A stretch of 64,000 nt of DNA from Enterobacteriaceae endosymbiont of Donacia marginata. Its GTDB lineage: Bacteria; Pseudomonadota; Gammaproteobacteria; Enterobacterales; Enterobacteriaceae. Position numbers and translations under genes: made by a program. The stretch spans positions 354,422 through 418,421 of the forward strand of contig NZ_CP046184.1 of the NCBI RefSeq assembly GCF_012567685.1, read 5' to 3'. The notes beneath the pieces were generated by a model, which was not told the origin of the DNA, did not search any database, and was given only the letters and a program-made list of their open reading frames with translations. The stretch's first letter is position 1; each line of letters opens with the position of its first letter. Below are positions 31,171 to 41,133 of this stretch, in pieces.

Positions 31171-33624
31171 TTAAATTAAACGTAATAGATCAATTAAGAC
31201 TCCTGCAGCAGTAACATTATTACCAGCTCCATATCCTCTTAGTACTAAAGGGTATGGTTTATAATAATTAGTATAAAAAGCAAAAGAATTTTCTCCATTT
31301 TTTATTTCAAAAAATGGATGATTATTGTTAATTTTTATAATTTTTACTTTGCACACACCTTGTGAATTTATACTTCCAATATAACGTAATACCTTATTAT
31401 CCTCTCTTGCTTCTTTAATTTTTTTTATATAAATTTTATCTATTTCTGCTAAAGAATTAAAAAATTTTGTAAGAGATTTTTGTTTATTAAATTTATCAGG
31501 AATAATTGATTCAATAATAATATCATTTAATTCTATATTAAAACCAATTTCTCTAGCTAATATAAGTAATTTTCTAGCTACATCTATTCCTGTAAGATCT
31601 GTTCGTGGATCTGGTTCTGTAAAACCCATTTTTTGAGCCATTATTATTGATTGAGATAAAGTAACACCTTCTTCTAATTTACCAAAAATAAACGAAAGTG
31701 AACCAGATAAAATTCCAATAAAATTAATAATTTTATCACCTGTTTTTAAAATATTTTGTAGTGTATTAATTACTGGTAATCCAGCTCCAACATTTGTTTC
31801 ATAATAAAATTTTAAATTTAATTTACTTGCTGTAAAACGTATTTGATTATAATATTCTATTGTGGTAGAATTTGCTTTTTTATTAGTAGCAATTATATTA
31901 AAACCATGATATAAAAAATTTATATATTGATCTGCAACTTCTTGTGAAGAAGTACAATCAATAATTACTGGATTAATAAATTTATATGTTTTAGATTTTT
32001 TTAATAATTTTTTTATTATATTGTCATAAGTATTATTTTTGATTTCTTTTTTCCAATTTTCTATATTAAGACCATTAAAATTAAATAAAAAATTTTTTGT
32101 ATTTATAATACTACAAATTTTTAAAAAAATATTTTTATTTTTAAAATAACATTTATTTTGATAAATTTGTTTTAATAAAGTACTCCCAATACTTCCAGTA
32201 CCTATTATAAAAATTTCTAATATTTTTTCTTTATGAAATAATATTTTATGTGTTATTTCTATAATATTTTTTGCATATTTTTCTTTTATCGCAACAGAGA
32301 TATAATTTTGAAAAATATTTTGTGATATAGCAAATATGTTAATATTTGTTATTTTAAAAATATTTAAAAATTTAGAAATTATATTTGTAGAGTGATTAAT
32401 ATTATTATTTACTAATGTAATTAATGATAAATTTTTAATTATTTTAATTGATTTAATCAAATTATATTTTAATTCTAAATAAAATTCATCTTCTAATAAA
32501 TTCTTTAATTTATTTAAATTTTTATTTGATAGTAAAATATTGATATTACAATCTTCTGAAGATTGAGTAATAAAATAAATAGATATTTTTAAATTAAATA
32601 CAAAAAATAATATTCTTGATATAATACTTTTAATTTGTTTATTTTTATCTCCATATATATTTAATATTGATATATTTTTTAATTCTGTAACTCCTTTAAT
32701 TTTTGGTAAAATATGGTTTTTAATATTAAAATTATTAATTATAGTACCGTCTGAGTTTAAATTAACTATATTTTTAATAATACAAGGTATATTTTTCTTT
32801 AATATCGGGGCTAAAGTTTTATAATGAATCACTTTTGCACCAAAATATGCTAATGCTATAGCTTCTTTATAAGAAATAAATTTTAATAATTGTGTATTTG
32901 GTATTATATTTGGATCTGCTGTGTATATACCATCTACATCAGTCCAAATTTCACAACATTTAGCTTTTAAACAAACAGCTAATATTGCAGCAGAATAATC
33001 AGAACCATTTCTACCTAATAAAACTGTTTGTTTTTTTTTATTAACAGCAGAAAAACCAGGCATTAACATTATATCAATATTTGTTAAATTAATATTTTGA
33101 ATATTTTTTGAAGTTAAATTAATATCTACTGTAGATTCTAAATAATTTCCATATGCTAATAAATATTTCTTAGGAGAGATGATAAATATTCTATATTTTT
33201 TTATTGTTAATAAATATTCTAATAAAATAATAGAAAATTTTTCACCTTGTGATAAAATTTTTGCTTTGATAATATCAGGACAATAATTAATTAAATTAAT
33301 ACCATTTAATAATTTTTCTATTTTATTAATAATTTTATTTATTTTATTATTTATAATATTAATATCTAGATTTTTTATATTTTCTTTAAAATTATTGACT
33401 ATTTTTATAAAAAAATCTTTTAGATAAATTATATCTTGTTTATAATTTTTTTCTTTTATAGATTTTTCTATCATTTTTTCTAAAATATTTGTAATATTTG
33501 CGGGAGCAGATAGGACTACAGCTATTTTTTCATTTTTTAAATAAATACGTTTAATTATATTAGTTACTAATAAAAATCTTTCTGCATTTTTTAAAGATGT
33601 CCCACCAAATTTCAATACTCTCAT
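31171..33624 (-). CDS. thrA: Bifunctional aspartokinase I / homoserine dehydrogenase I
   Basis: Catalyses the first and third steps from aspartate to threonine. It has 817 residues against 820 in E. coli. Aspartokinase motifs are KFGGTSLKNAERF at the start, LLGRNGSDYSAA and EIWTDVDGIYTADP. Two ACT regions follow (about 315-460). The homoserine dehydrogenase half has the NAD loop IIGTGSIGSTLLKQI, NVGAGLPVINTLQNI, LSGSLSFIFGKL and GFTEPDPRTDLTGIDVARK. The ribosome binding site TAGGTGG lies about 9 bases before the ATG and is one of the strongest in the window. In the second ACT unit the usual GSSERSIS is NIFQNYIS, so feedback by threonine may be altered. Confidence 0.97.
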   Translation of the reverse strand: MRVLKFGGTSLKNAERFLLVTNIIKRIYLKNEKIAVVLSAPANITNILEKMIEKSIKEKNYKQDIIYLKDFFIKIVNNFKENIKNLDINIINNKINKIINKIEKLLNGINLINYCPDIIKAKILSQGEKFSIILLEYLLTIKKYRIFIISPKKYLLAYGNYLESTVDINLTSKNIQNINLTNIDIMLMPGFSAVNKKKQTVLLGRNGSDYSAAILAVCLKAKCCEIWTDVDGIYTADPNIIPNTQLLKFISYKEAIALAYFGAKVIHYKTLAPILKKNIPCIIKNIVNLNSDGTIINNFNIKNHILPKIKGVTELKNISILNIYGDKNKQIKSIISRILFFVFNLKISIYFITQSSEDCNINILLSNKNLNKLKNLLEDEFYLELKYNLIKSIKIIKNLSLITLVNNNINHSTNIISKFLNIFKITNINIFAISQNIFQNYISVAIKEKYAKNIIEITHKILFHKEKILEIFIIGTGSIGSTLLKQIYQNKCYFKNKNIFLKICSIINTKNFLFNFNGLNIENWKKEIKNNTYDNIIKKLLKKSKTYKFINPVIIDCTSSQEVADQYINFLYHGFNIIATNKKANSTTIEYYNQIRFTASKLNLKFYYETNVGAGLPVINTLQNILKTGDKIINFIGILSGSLSFIFGKLEEGVTLSQSIIMAQKMGFTEPDPRTDLTGIDVARKLLILAREIGFNIELNDIIIESIIPDKFNKQKSLTKFFNSLAEIDKIYIKKIKEAREDNKVLRYIGSINSQGVCKVKIIKINNNHPFFEIKNGENSFAFYTNYYKPYPLVLRGYGAGNNVTAAGVLIDLLRLI

Positions 33625-33924
33625 ATTATTAAACCACCTAAAATTTTAAAATATAAAAATATGAATAAATATATGTTTATAATTTTATAAAAAAATAATG
33701 ATAATATTATTTAATATATTTATTTTTTTATCTTAAATAAATTTTTTAATAAAAAATTATAAATAATTTAAAATAAATAATATTTTTACATAAAATATTA
33801 TTTTTAAATTTTAAATTTATTTTAGATATATTGTAACATGAAAAATATTTTATGAATTAAATAATTATATAGTTTATATAAACATTTTTAAAAAACTAAA
33901 TTATTTTTTATAAATATTATTTTT
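33625..33924. other. 300-base noncoding gap upstream of thrA
   Basis: This AT-rich gap separates the end of parC from the start of thrA, both on the minus strand. It holds the thrA ribosome binding site (33634-33639) and a perfect 12-bp hairpin at 33775-33803. The thr (and possibly nuo) promoter should be here, but AT-rich DNA offers too many -10-like boxes to choose one. I see no leader peptide with runs of Thr or Ile codons, so thrL-type attenuation appears lost. Confidence 0.6.
33775..33803 (-). terminator. Perfect 12-bp hairpin between parC and thrA
   Basis: Arms aaataatatttt (33775-33786) and aaaatattattt (33792-33803) pair fully around a 5-base loop, tacat. It lies 120 bases past the parC stop and 150 bases before thrA. 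It could end parC transcription or be part of the thr leader. It lacks G-C pairs and a clean U tract on the minus strand, so the terminator call is weak. Confidence 0.35.
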
Positions 33925-36168
33925 TTATTTTATAATAATATCTTTAATATTTTTAAAATTTTTATAAAAAAATCCTTTTTCTCCCTTAACTGAAAGAAAA
34001 ATTTTTAATTTTTTATAATCTAGTTTAAATATTTCACTTTTTGTTTTTATATAAATTACAGAATTCTTATTTATAAGAAAAATCCATTTTAATTTATCTT
34101 TTTTTTGAATAAAATCTTTATTTTTAATAAAAATTAATCTATTCCCTCTTCCACGAGATAATCTAGGGATTTCACTAATAGAAAATAATAAAAATTTATT
34201 TAAATAAGAAATCACTAATATCTTATTATTTTCATTTTGGATCACTAATGGAGGTAGTATTTCTGCATTTTCTGATAAAATAATAGATAATTTACCATTT
34301 CTATTACATGCTATTAAGTCATGAAATTTACATATAAAACCATAACCAGAATTAGCAGAAAGTATAATTTCTTTATTATTAGGTTCCATTAATAAACTTT
34401 TGATTATAGATCCTTGTGAAATATTTATTTTCCCATTTAATGGCTCCCCACTACTACGTGCAGCAGGTAAAGAAAATGGATCAATACTATAACTACGTCC
34501 TTTAGAATCTAAAACTACTATAGTTTGATTTTTTTTTCCTTTGACTGATAATAAAAAAGAATCTCCTGATTTATAATTTAAATTTAAAGGATCTATAGTA
34601 TGACCTTTTGCGCACCTAATCCAGCCCATTTTAGATAAAATAATAGTAATTGGTTCATTTAAAATTAATTCAGATTCATTTAATAATTTTGCTTCTTTTC
34701 TTTTTTTAAGTATTGAACGACGTGTATTACCATAATTATTTGCAGCTAATAATATTTCTTTTTTTAACAATAAATTCATATTTTCTTTTGAAAATAATAT
34801 TTTTTCAATATTTTTATATTCTATTTCTAATTTTTTTTTTTCATCTATTAATTTTTTTTTTTCTATAAATGAAAGAGAACGTAATTTAAAGTTTAATAAT
34901 GTTTCTATTTGTATATCAGTAAGATTAAATTTTTTTTTAAAAATAAAATCAGGATTTGGATTTAAACGAATAATTTTTATAAATTCTTCTAAATTAGAAT
35001 AAACAATTAATAATCCTGTAATTATGTGTAATCTTCTATGTATTTTTTTTAAATTAAAATTTAAACGTTTTTGTACTATTTTCCGTCTAAAGATAATCCA
35101 TTCTGACAATATTTCTATTAAATTTTTTACAGCAGGTTTGTTATTTAAACCTATCATATTTAAATTAATACGATAACTTTTTTCTAAATCAGTAAGAAAA
35201 AATAAATGGTACATAATTTGTTCTATTTTTAAATAATTAAAATTACTACGAATAACAATAACTATCCTAGTAGGATTTTCATAATCAGATTCATCTCTAA
35301 TTTCATCAATCATTGGTAATTTTTTATTTCTTATTTGTGTAGTAATTTGTTCAATAATACGTATTCCAGAAATTTGATAAGGTAATGATGTAATAATAAC
35401 TTTATTATCTTTTATCTGCCATGATGCTCTTAATTTAATAGAACCTTTACCTTTTTCATATATTTTATAAATTTCATCTTTAGGTGTTATAATTTCACTT
35501 CCGGTAGGGAAATCTGGACCTTGAATTATATTTAAAATTTCATTTAATTTTATTTTAGGATAGTCAATTAATTTAATTATAGCATTAGATATTTCTTTAA
35601 TATTATGAGGAGGAATATCTGTTGACATACCCACTGCTATTCCTGTTGATCCATTTAAAATAATATTAGGTAAACATGCAGGTAATATTTTAGGTTCAAA
35701 TAATGTTCCATCAAAATTAGGGATAAATCTTACAGTACCTTTTTCTACTTCGCCTAATAATATATCAGAATATTTTGATAAACGAGCTTCTGTATATCTC
35801 ATTGCTGCAAATGATTTAGGATCATCTTGAGAACCCCAATTACCTTGTCCTTCTATTAAAGGATATCTATAAGAAAACGATTGTGCCATTAAAACCATTG
35901 CTTCATAACATGCTACATCTCCATGAGGATGATATTTTCCAATAACATCACCAATTGTTCTAGCTGATTTTTTAAATTTACATATAGATTTTAATCCTAA
36001 TTGAGCCATAGCATATATAATTCTTCTTTGTACTGGTTTTAATCCGTCCCCGATATGAGGTAATGCTCTATCAGAAATTACATAAATAGAATAATTTAAA
36101 TAAGCATGTTCTGCAAATTTATCTAATTGTATAGATTCTATTAAATTTTTTTGTATTGCTTTATTCAT
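33925..36168 (-). CDS. parC: DNA topoisomerase IV subunit A
   Basis: Breaks and rejoins DNA to separate daughter chromosomes, with ParE. It has 747 residues against 752 in E. coli. The N-terminal [20 protein letters not shown] and [15 protein letters not shown] match ParC rather than GyrA. The active-site tyrosine is in [15 protein letters not shown] (about residue 120), and [20 protein letters not shown] is intact. The C-terminal half keeps the five-bladed ParC pattern but no GyrA-box is seen. ParE is not in the window. It is divergent from aroF. Confidence 0.96.
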   Translation of the reverse strand: MNKAIQKNLIESIQLDKFAEHAYLNYSIYVISDRALPHIGDGLKPVQRRIIYAMAQLGLKSICKFKKSARTIGDVIGKYHPHGDVACYEAMVLMAQSFSYRYPLIEGQGNWGSQDDPKSFAAMRYTEARLSKYSDILLGEVEKGTVRFIPNFDGTLFEPKILPACLPNIILNGSTGIAVGMSTDIPPHNIKEISNAIIKLIDYPKIKLNEILNIIQGPDFPTGSEIITPKDEIYKIYEKGKGSIKLRASWQIKDNKVIITSLPYQISGIRIIEQITTQIRNKKLPMIDEIRDESDYENPTRIVIVIRSNFNYLKIEQIMYHLFFLTDLEKSYRINLNMIGLNNKPAVKNLIEILSEWIIFRRKIVQKRLNFNLKKIHRRLHIITGLLIVYSNLEEFIKIIRLNPNPDFIFKKKFNLTDIQIETLLNFKLRSLSFIEKKKLIDEKKKLEIEYKNIEKILFSKENMNLLLKKEILLAANNYGNTRRSILKKRKEAKLLNESELILNEPITIILSKMGWIRCAKGHTIDPLNLNYKSGDSFLLSVKGKKNQTIVVLDSKGRSYSIDPFSLPAARSSGEPLNGKINISQGSIIKSLLMEPNNKEIILSANSGYGFICKFHDLIACNRNGKLSIILSENAEILPPLVIQNENNKILVISYLNKFLLFSISEIPRLSRGRGNRLIFIKNKDFIQKKDKLKWIFLINKNSVIYIKTKSEIFKLDYKKLKIFLSVKGEKGFFYKNFKNIKDIIIK

Positions 36169-36351
36169 ATATAATTTTCCTCATTATCATTTATATAAAT
36201 TATATATTTATTATTATAAAGAATATTTCTAATATTTTAACTATAAAATAAAATTTTATTTAAGTTTCAAATTTAAATAAATTAAATTGAATTTTATAGA
36301 ATAAATATGTTATTTATATGCAATAATATTTTTATCTATGGATATTTTATT

Positions 36352-37410
36352 ATGCAAAACATTTATTTTAAAAATAAAAGATATTTAATAACTCCTAACG
36401 AATTAAGAAAAAAATTACCGTTATCTCAAGAAAAAAAAGAACAAATATTAAATTCACGTAAAATTATATCAAATATTATTTCAGGTAAAGATCATAGATT
36501 ATTAATTATTTGTGGGCCTTGTTCTATTCATAATATTGATGAAGCAATAGAATATAGTAAATTTTTAAAACAAATGTTTTCTAAAATTAATAATAATATA
36601 TATCTTGTAATGAGAGTCTATTTTGAAAAACCTAGAACTATTTTAGGATGGAAAGGATTAATTAATGATCCATATATGGATCATTCCTTTAATATAAACA
36701 AGGGGATATATTTAGCAAGAAAATTATTAATTAAATTAGTTCAGAATAATATCCCATTAGCAACAGAAATATTAGATCCTAATACATTAGGATATCTTGA
36801 TGATCTTTTAAGTTGGATAGCTATTGGAGCACGTACTGTAGAATCACAAATACATAGAGAAATAGCTTCATTAGTTAAAATACCTGTAGGGTTTAAAAAT
36901 AATATCAATGGTAATATTTTTTCTGCTATAAATGCAATTCAAGCCTCTGCTATAGAGCATCATTTTATTAGTTTAGATAATAATGGTAAAATTTGTATTA
37001 TTGATACTAAAGGAAATAAAAATTGTCATCTGATTTTAAGAGGAGGACAAAAACCTAATTATGATAAATCTAATATATTAGAATGTGAAAAAGCTTTATT
37101 AAAAGTAAATTTAAAACCTAAAATTATGATAGATTGTAGTCATGGAAATTCTAATAAAGATTTTAAAAAACAAATTTTAGTTATACAGTCAATAATTTCA
37201 CAAATTAAAGAAGGAAATAATTCTATTATAGGTATAATGCTTGAAAGTTATATTAAAGAAGGAAATCAAATTTTAAATATTCAAAATTATAAAAAATTAA
37301 AATATGGAATATCAATTACAGATGGATGTATAAATTTACAAACAACAAAAAATATTTTATATAAAATTAATACTGAATTAGATTTAATTCTTAAACAACG
37401 CTTATTATAA
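36352..37410 (+). CDS. aroF: DAHP synthase, AroF type
   Basis: First enzyme of the shikimate pathway, joining phosphoenolpyruvate and erythrose 4-phosphate. Motifs are IICGPCSIHN, VMRVYFEKPRT, GWKGLINDP, GARTVESQIHRE, PVGFKN and MIDCSHGNSNKD with metal ligands. It is assigned as AroF from tyrA following it by 32 bases, the E. coli aroF-tyrA operon. The start at 36352 is chosen because homology begins there, with Shine-Dalgarno-like tatgga 8 to 9 bases upstream. An in-frame ATG at 36307 would add 15 residues with no family counterpart. The result is 352 residues against 356 in E. coli. Confidence 0.93.
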   Translation: MQNIYFKNKRYLITPNELRKKLPLSQEKKEQILNSRKIISNIISGKDHRLLIICGPCSIHNIDEAIEYSKFLKQMFSKINNNIYLVMRVYFEKPRTILGWKGLINDPYMDHSFNINKGIYLARKLLIKLVQNNIPLATEILDPNTLGYLDDLLSWIAIGARTVESQIHREIASLVKIPVGFKNNINGNIFSAINAIQASAIEHHFISLDNNGKICIIDTKGNKNCHLILRGGQKPNYDKSNILECEKALLKVNLKPKIMIDCSHGNSNKDFKKQILVIQSIISQIKEGNNSIIGIMLESYIKEGNQILNIQNYKKLKYGISITDGCINLQTTKNILYKINTELDLILKQRLL

Positions 37411-37442
37411 AATAATATTATTATTATATAATTATAAAAAAT

Positions 37443-38525
37443 ATGTTAAATAAACTAAATTTATTACGTAATGAAATTGATATTTTAGATTTAAAGTTAT
37501 TAAATATAATATCAGAAAGATTAAAATTAGTAAAACAAATAGGATTAATAAAAAATAAACATGGTTTACCACTTTATGTTCCAGAAAGAGAAAGATATAT
37601 AATTAATTTAAAAAAAAAAGAAGCAAAAAAAAAAGGAATGTCTCCTAATTTTATTGAAGATATATTTTATCGTATTATTAATGAATCATATTCATATGAA
37701 AAAATAAAAATATTTAAAAAAATAAAACCTAATTTCTCAAAAATATTAATTATTAGTCATCATAAAAAAATAAGTATTTTATTTAAAAAAATGTTAACTA
37801 TAACTGAATATAATGTTAATTATATAGAAGAAAAAAAAATTAATATTGATAATATTACTTCTTTATTTGAAAATATAGGTATGATTATTTTAGATATATC
37901 AAAATTTTTTTTTAAAAAATTAATTAAAAAATTATGTCTTTTACCTAAAAATTGTATTTTAGTTGATTTATCCCCTATAAAAGAAATATTTATGACAAAA
38001 ATATTAAAAATATATAAAGGTCCTGTTTTAGGCTTATATTATTTATTTAATTATCAAGAAAATTATCTATTTAAGGAAACAATAATATATTGTTATGGAC
38101 GTAAAGAGAAGTACTATTCTTGGTTTTTAAAACAAATAGAAACTTGGGGATTACAAATTAAACATATGAATATAATAGAACATGATAAATATATTTTTTT
38201 TATAGAATCATTAAAATATTTTTTTACATTAATATATGGTATTTTTTTAAAAAAAACAAAAATATCATTAAATGAAGTTTGTATTTTATCAAAACCTATA
38301 TATTATTTAAATTCGTTAATTTTAAAAAATTTTTTTTCAACAAATCCAAAATTATATTTTTATTTAATTGAAAATTCTCAAAATAATACTAAAAAAGTTA
38401 AAAAATATTTAGATTATATTAATAATTTAGTTATTTTAATTGATAAAGATAAAAAAATGAAAATAATTGATATTTTTAATAAAATTAAAAAATTATTAAT
38501 AACAAATATAGAAATTTTAAGATAA
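37443..38525 (+). CDS. tyrA: TyrA: chorismate mutase with degenerate prephenate dehydrogenase
   Basis: Homologue of the bifunctional chorismate mutase-prephenate dehydrogenase of tyrosine synthesis (360 residues; 373 in E. coli). The chorismate mutase part (about 1-95) is well kept: LRNEIDILDLKLLNIISERL, the downstream lysine, and LPLYVPERER. The dehydrogenase part aligns end to end but has lost key residues. The NAD loop GGGGQMG is SHHKKIS. The E. coli His197 in GLHPMF is Tyr in GLYYLF. Positions matching E. coli His257 and Arg294 are Tyr and Asn. The dehydrogenase is therefore probably inactive. It lies in an operon with aroF and ends at a strong terminator. Confidence 0.9.
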   Translation: MLNKLNLLRNEIDILDLKLLNIISERLKLVKQIGLIKNKHGLPLYVPERERYIINLKKKEAKKKGMSPNFIEDIFYRIINESYSYEKIKIFKKIKPNFSKILIISHHKKISILFKKMLTITEYNVNYIEEKKINIDNITSLFENIGMIILDISKFFFKKLIKKLCLLPKNCILVDLSPIKEIFMTKILKIYKGPVLGLYYLFNYQENYLFKETIIYCYGRKEKYYSWFLKQIETWGLQIKHMNIIEHDKYIFFIESLKYFFTLIYGIFLKKTKISLNEVCILSKPIYYLNSLILKNFFSTNPKLYFYLIENSQNNTKKVKKYLDYINNLVILIDKDKKMKIIDIFNKIKKLLITNIEILR

Positions 38526-38531
38526 AGGTTT

Positions 38532-38565
38532 AAAAACTTAATATTATTTAATATTAAGTTTTTTT
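38532..38565. terminator. Bidirectional terminator between tyrA and bamD
   Basis: Arms aaaaacttaatatt (38532-38545) and aatattaagttttt (38550-38563) are perfect 14-bp complements around a 4-base loop. A run of seven T follows on the plus strand, and a matching run of A precedes it for the minus strand. It lies in the 45-base gap between the convergent tyrA and bamD genes, exactly where a shared terminator is needed. Confidence 0.8.
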
Positions 38566-38570
38566 ATATT

Positions 38571-39290
38571 TTATTTTTTTAATAACATTTTATTATATGA
38601 ATCTTTTAAAATTTTTCTAACAAAATATATATTCTTACTAGAAGAATATTTTTTTAAAAAAATTAAACATCTATTGATAGTAGCTATATAATTTTTTTTT
38701 TTAAAAAAAAAATTTATAATATTTAAATCGAAAAATTGTATTCTTTTTTCCATATGAATTAATTTTTTTTTTAAAATATTAGTATATATATTTTTAGGGA
38801 AATTTTTAATAAATATTTTTGTATCATGAATAGCTAATTGAGTATAAAAAGGATTACAATCATTTCTATTTATTTTAAAAAAATTTTGGATTAAATTATT
38901 AGAATCTAAAGATATTTCCGATAGAATTCTTACATAAAAAACATAACTAATAAACGCAGATATATTATATGATTCCATAAATTCTTCGGATAATTCTAAA
39001 ACATTTAAAAAATCTTTATGAAGATAATTTAAATAAATTAAATATACTAAAATTTTTTCAGTATACATATTATATGGGTAATTAACATATAAATTACTAA
39101 ATTTAATTAAAGCTTTATCATACTCTTTATGAGTTAAAGTTTTTATAGCTTCTAAATAGCCATGTTTTAATGAAATATTTAAATTTTTTTTTTTTAAGAT
39201 TGAATGATATTCACAATTAGTTGTAAATACTAACAATATACATATTAAAATATTAATAAAAAAAAATTTGTTTTTTATAAAAATTTTCAT
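38571..39290 (-). CDS. bamD: Outer-membrane assembly lipoprotein BamD
   Basis: TPR lipoprotein of the BAM complex that inserts beta-barrel proteins into the outer membrane. It has 239 residues against 245 in E. coli. After a hydrophobic signal (about 8-24) comes NCEYHS. The TPR repeats follow with YNMYTEKILVYLIYLNYLHKD, the motif around FFKINRNDCNPFYTQLAIHD, and RIQFFDLNIINFFFKK. The lipobox is TTNC, with Asn at -1 where Gly, Ala or Ser is usual, so lipidation is uncertain. As in E. coli it is divergent from rluD and near aroF-tyrA. Confidence 0.9.
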   Translation of the reverse strand: MKIFIKNKFFFINILICILLVFTTNCEYHSILKKKNLNISLKHGYLEAIKTLTHKEYDKALIKFSNLYVNYPYNMYTEKILVYLIYLNYLHKDFLNVLELSEEFMESYNISAFISYVFYVRILSEISLDSNNLIQNFFKINRNDCNPFYTQLAIHDTKIFIKNFPKNIYTNILKKKLIHMEKRIQFFDLNIINFFFKKKNYIATINRCLIFLKKYSSSKNIYFVRKILKDSYNKMLLKK

Positions 39291-39363
39291 TTTCTTCTTT
39301 TAAAAAACTAACATTATATACTAATATATACTAAATCAATTTTTATATTAAAATATTAAACAT

Positions 39364-40319
39364 ATGAAATATATAAATTTAACATTAAAAGTTTGTTCAA
39401 TATATAATCAACAAAGATTAGATGTATTTCTTAATAAGAAAATTATACAATTTTCAAGATCACAAATAAAAAAAATTATAATTAATAATAATGTAAAAAT
39501 AAATAATAATATTATAAATATTCCTAAAAAAAAATTTTTTTAGGTGATATAATTATATTTAATCCTTTAATTTTAAATAAAAAAAATATATGGAAAGCAC
39601 AAAATTTAAACTTAAATATAATTTATAATGATAAATATATTTTAGTTATAAATAAAATAACTAATTTAGTTGTTCATCCTGGTAATAAAAATGAAAATAA
39701 TACTATTTTTAATTCTTTATTATTTTATTATCCATATCTACGAGATGTACCTAGAGCAGGTATTATACATAGATTAGATAAAAATACTACAGGATTAATG
39801 ATCATAGCAAAAAATATGAATTCATATATGTTTTTAAAAAAAGAATTAAAAAAACATAATATTATTAGAGAATATGAAGCGATTGTAAATGGAATAATTA
39901 AAAAAAATGGGATAATTAATTATCCAATAAAACGTATATATAAAAAAAATCATGTTTATATGAAAATTCATTCATTAGGTAAAAAAGCAATAACAAAATA
40001 TTTTATAAAAAATATTTTTAGAAATCACACTTATTTAAGAATTAGATTAAAAACAGGAAGAACACATCAAATTAGAGTTCATTTATCATATATTCAAAAT
40101 AGTATTGTTGGAGATCCAGTTTATAAACAATTTAAAAATAATTATATAATTAATAAATTTTATAAAAATAAAATTAATAAAATAATTCAAAGACAAGCTT
40201 TACATGCTTGTTATCTAAAATTTAAACATCCATTCTATAATATAGACATTAAATTATACTCAAAATTACCAAATGACATAAATAATTTAATTAATTTTTT
40301 AAAAAAAGATAAAATTTAA
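39364..40319 (+). CDS. rluD: RluD 23S rRNA pseudouridine synthase, frameshifted at a homopolymer
   Basis: Makes pseudouridines in helix 69 of 23S rRNA. The first ATG is at 39364 and the S4-like domain reads QRLDVFLNKK, FSRSQIKK and VKINNNIINIPKKK. At the A9T7 run (39526-39541) the frame stops (TAG at 39541). Homology resumes one frame back as LGDIIIFNPL and runs to 40319 with VINKITNLVVHPG, the catalytic aspartate in RAGIIHRLDKNTTGLM, KTGRTHQIRVHLS and GDPVY. One base is missing relative to an open gene. The rest shows no decay, so this may be rescued by slippage. E. coli also has rluD divergent from bamD. Confidence 0.88.
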
Positions 40320-40326
40320 AAGAAAA

Positions 40327-40367
40327 AATTATTTATTTAAAAAATTATTTTATTAAAATAAATAATT
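40327..40367 (+). terminator. Perfect 12-bp inverted repeat after rluD
   Basis: Arms aattatttattt (40327-40338) and aaataaataatt (40356-40367) are exact complements with a 17-base loop. It starts 8 bases past the rluD stop. No long T run follows, and the stem has only A-T pairs, so it is at best a weak terminator. Confidence 0.35.
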
Positions 40368-40424
40368 AGTTTATAATAATAAAATCAAATTTGATCTTTT
40401 ATTTAATCAAGAGTGATAAAAAAT

Positions 40425-41102
40425 ATGATAAATATAAAAAAATATGTATTATTTTTTAGCATGTTCTTTTTATTATTAATTACATCTAGTAATTGTATTG
40501 CATCTGAAAAATCATCTAAAATTTCATTTTATGATGTATTAACAAAAGAAGAACAAAAATTATTTATTAAAGAATTTGGTAATAAACCAGTTATAGTTGA
40601 ATTTTTTTCATTTTTATGTCCACATTGTTATGAACTTCATAAAGGGACTAATCAAAAAATTTTAAAAAATAAAAGACTAAAAAATGTAAAAATTGTAAAA
40701 ATTCATTATAATCAAGTAGGACAAGAAGATGGATTATCTACTGTATTAGGCTATACTTGGGTTGTTGCTAAAATACTAAATGTAGAAGATAAAGTAATTG
40801 GCCCAATTTTCGATGGTATACATAAAAATGCATCTATTCGTGATTATAAGTCCATAAAAAAAATTTTTATAAAAAATACTGGAATGAAAGGAAATATGTT
40901 TGATGCAGCATGGAATAGTAATATAGCAAAAATATTATTTGAAAAACAATATGATTTAGTGCAAAAATTTGGTATAAATGTAGTACCTGATATATATATC
41001 AATAATAAATTTATAATTAATCTTTCTGAATTATATTCTAGTGATAATTATAATTTTTATCAAAATTATATTAATTTAATAAAAAAACTTTTAAAAAAAT
41101 AA
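40425..41102 (+). CDS. dsbA: Periplasmic thiol oxidase DsbA
   Basis: Introduces disulfide bonds into exported proteins. It has a cleavable signal peptide (hydrophobic core about residues 8-23), the active site CPHC in FFSFLCPHCYELHKGT, and the cis-proline loop NVVPDIYINNKF. The start at 40425 (MINIKKYVLFF) is preferred because AAGAG lies about 12 bases upstream. The in-frame GTG at 40413 overlaps that site and would add four residues. The length of about 225 compares with 208 in E. coli. It lies just upstream of polA, as in E. coli apart from two missing genes. DsbB is not in the window. Confidence 0.93.
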   Translation: MINIKKYVLFFSMFFLLLITSSNCIASEKSSKISFYDVLTKEEQKLFIKEFGNKPVIVEFFSFLCPHCYELHKGTNQKILKNKRLKNVKIVKIHYNQVGQEDGLSTVLGYTWVVAKILNVEDKVIGPIFDGIHKNASIRDYKSIKKIFIKNTGMKGNMFDAAWNSNIAKILFEKQYDLVQKFGINVVPDIYINNKFIINLSELYSSDNYNFYQNYINLIKKLLKK

Positions 41103-41133
41103 AAAGATACTACTTTATAGTATAGTTATAAAT

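Noticed and set aside
33625-33924. thrL-type attenuator
   Set aside because: I found no short frame rich in Thr or Ile codons, and the only clear hairpin lacks a U tract.
33925-36168. Identity as GyrA
   Set aside because: The N-terminus, the [20 protein letters not shown] context and the length follow ParC, and there is no GyrA-box.
36307-36351. An upstream ATG adding 15 residues to aroF
   Set aside because: The added residues have no match in DAHP synthases, and homology begins at the ATG at 36352, which has its own ribosome binding site.
37443-38525. Identity as PheA (chorismate mutase-prephenate dehydratase)
   Set aside because: The second half aligns with TyrA (LVDL, SKPIYYL, NPKLY) and not with the dehydratase, and the gene follows aroF as tyrA does.
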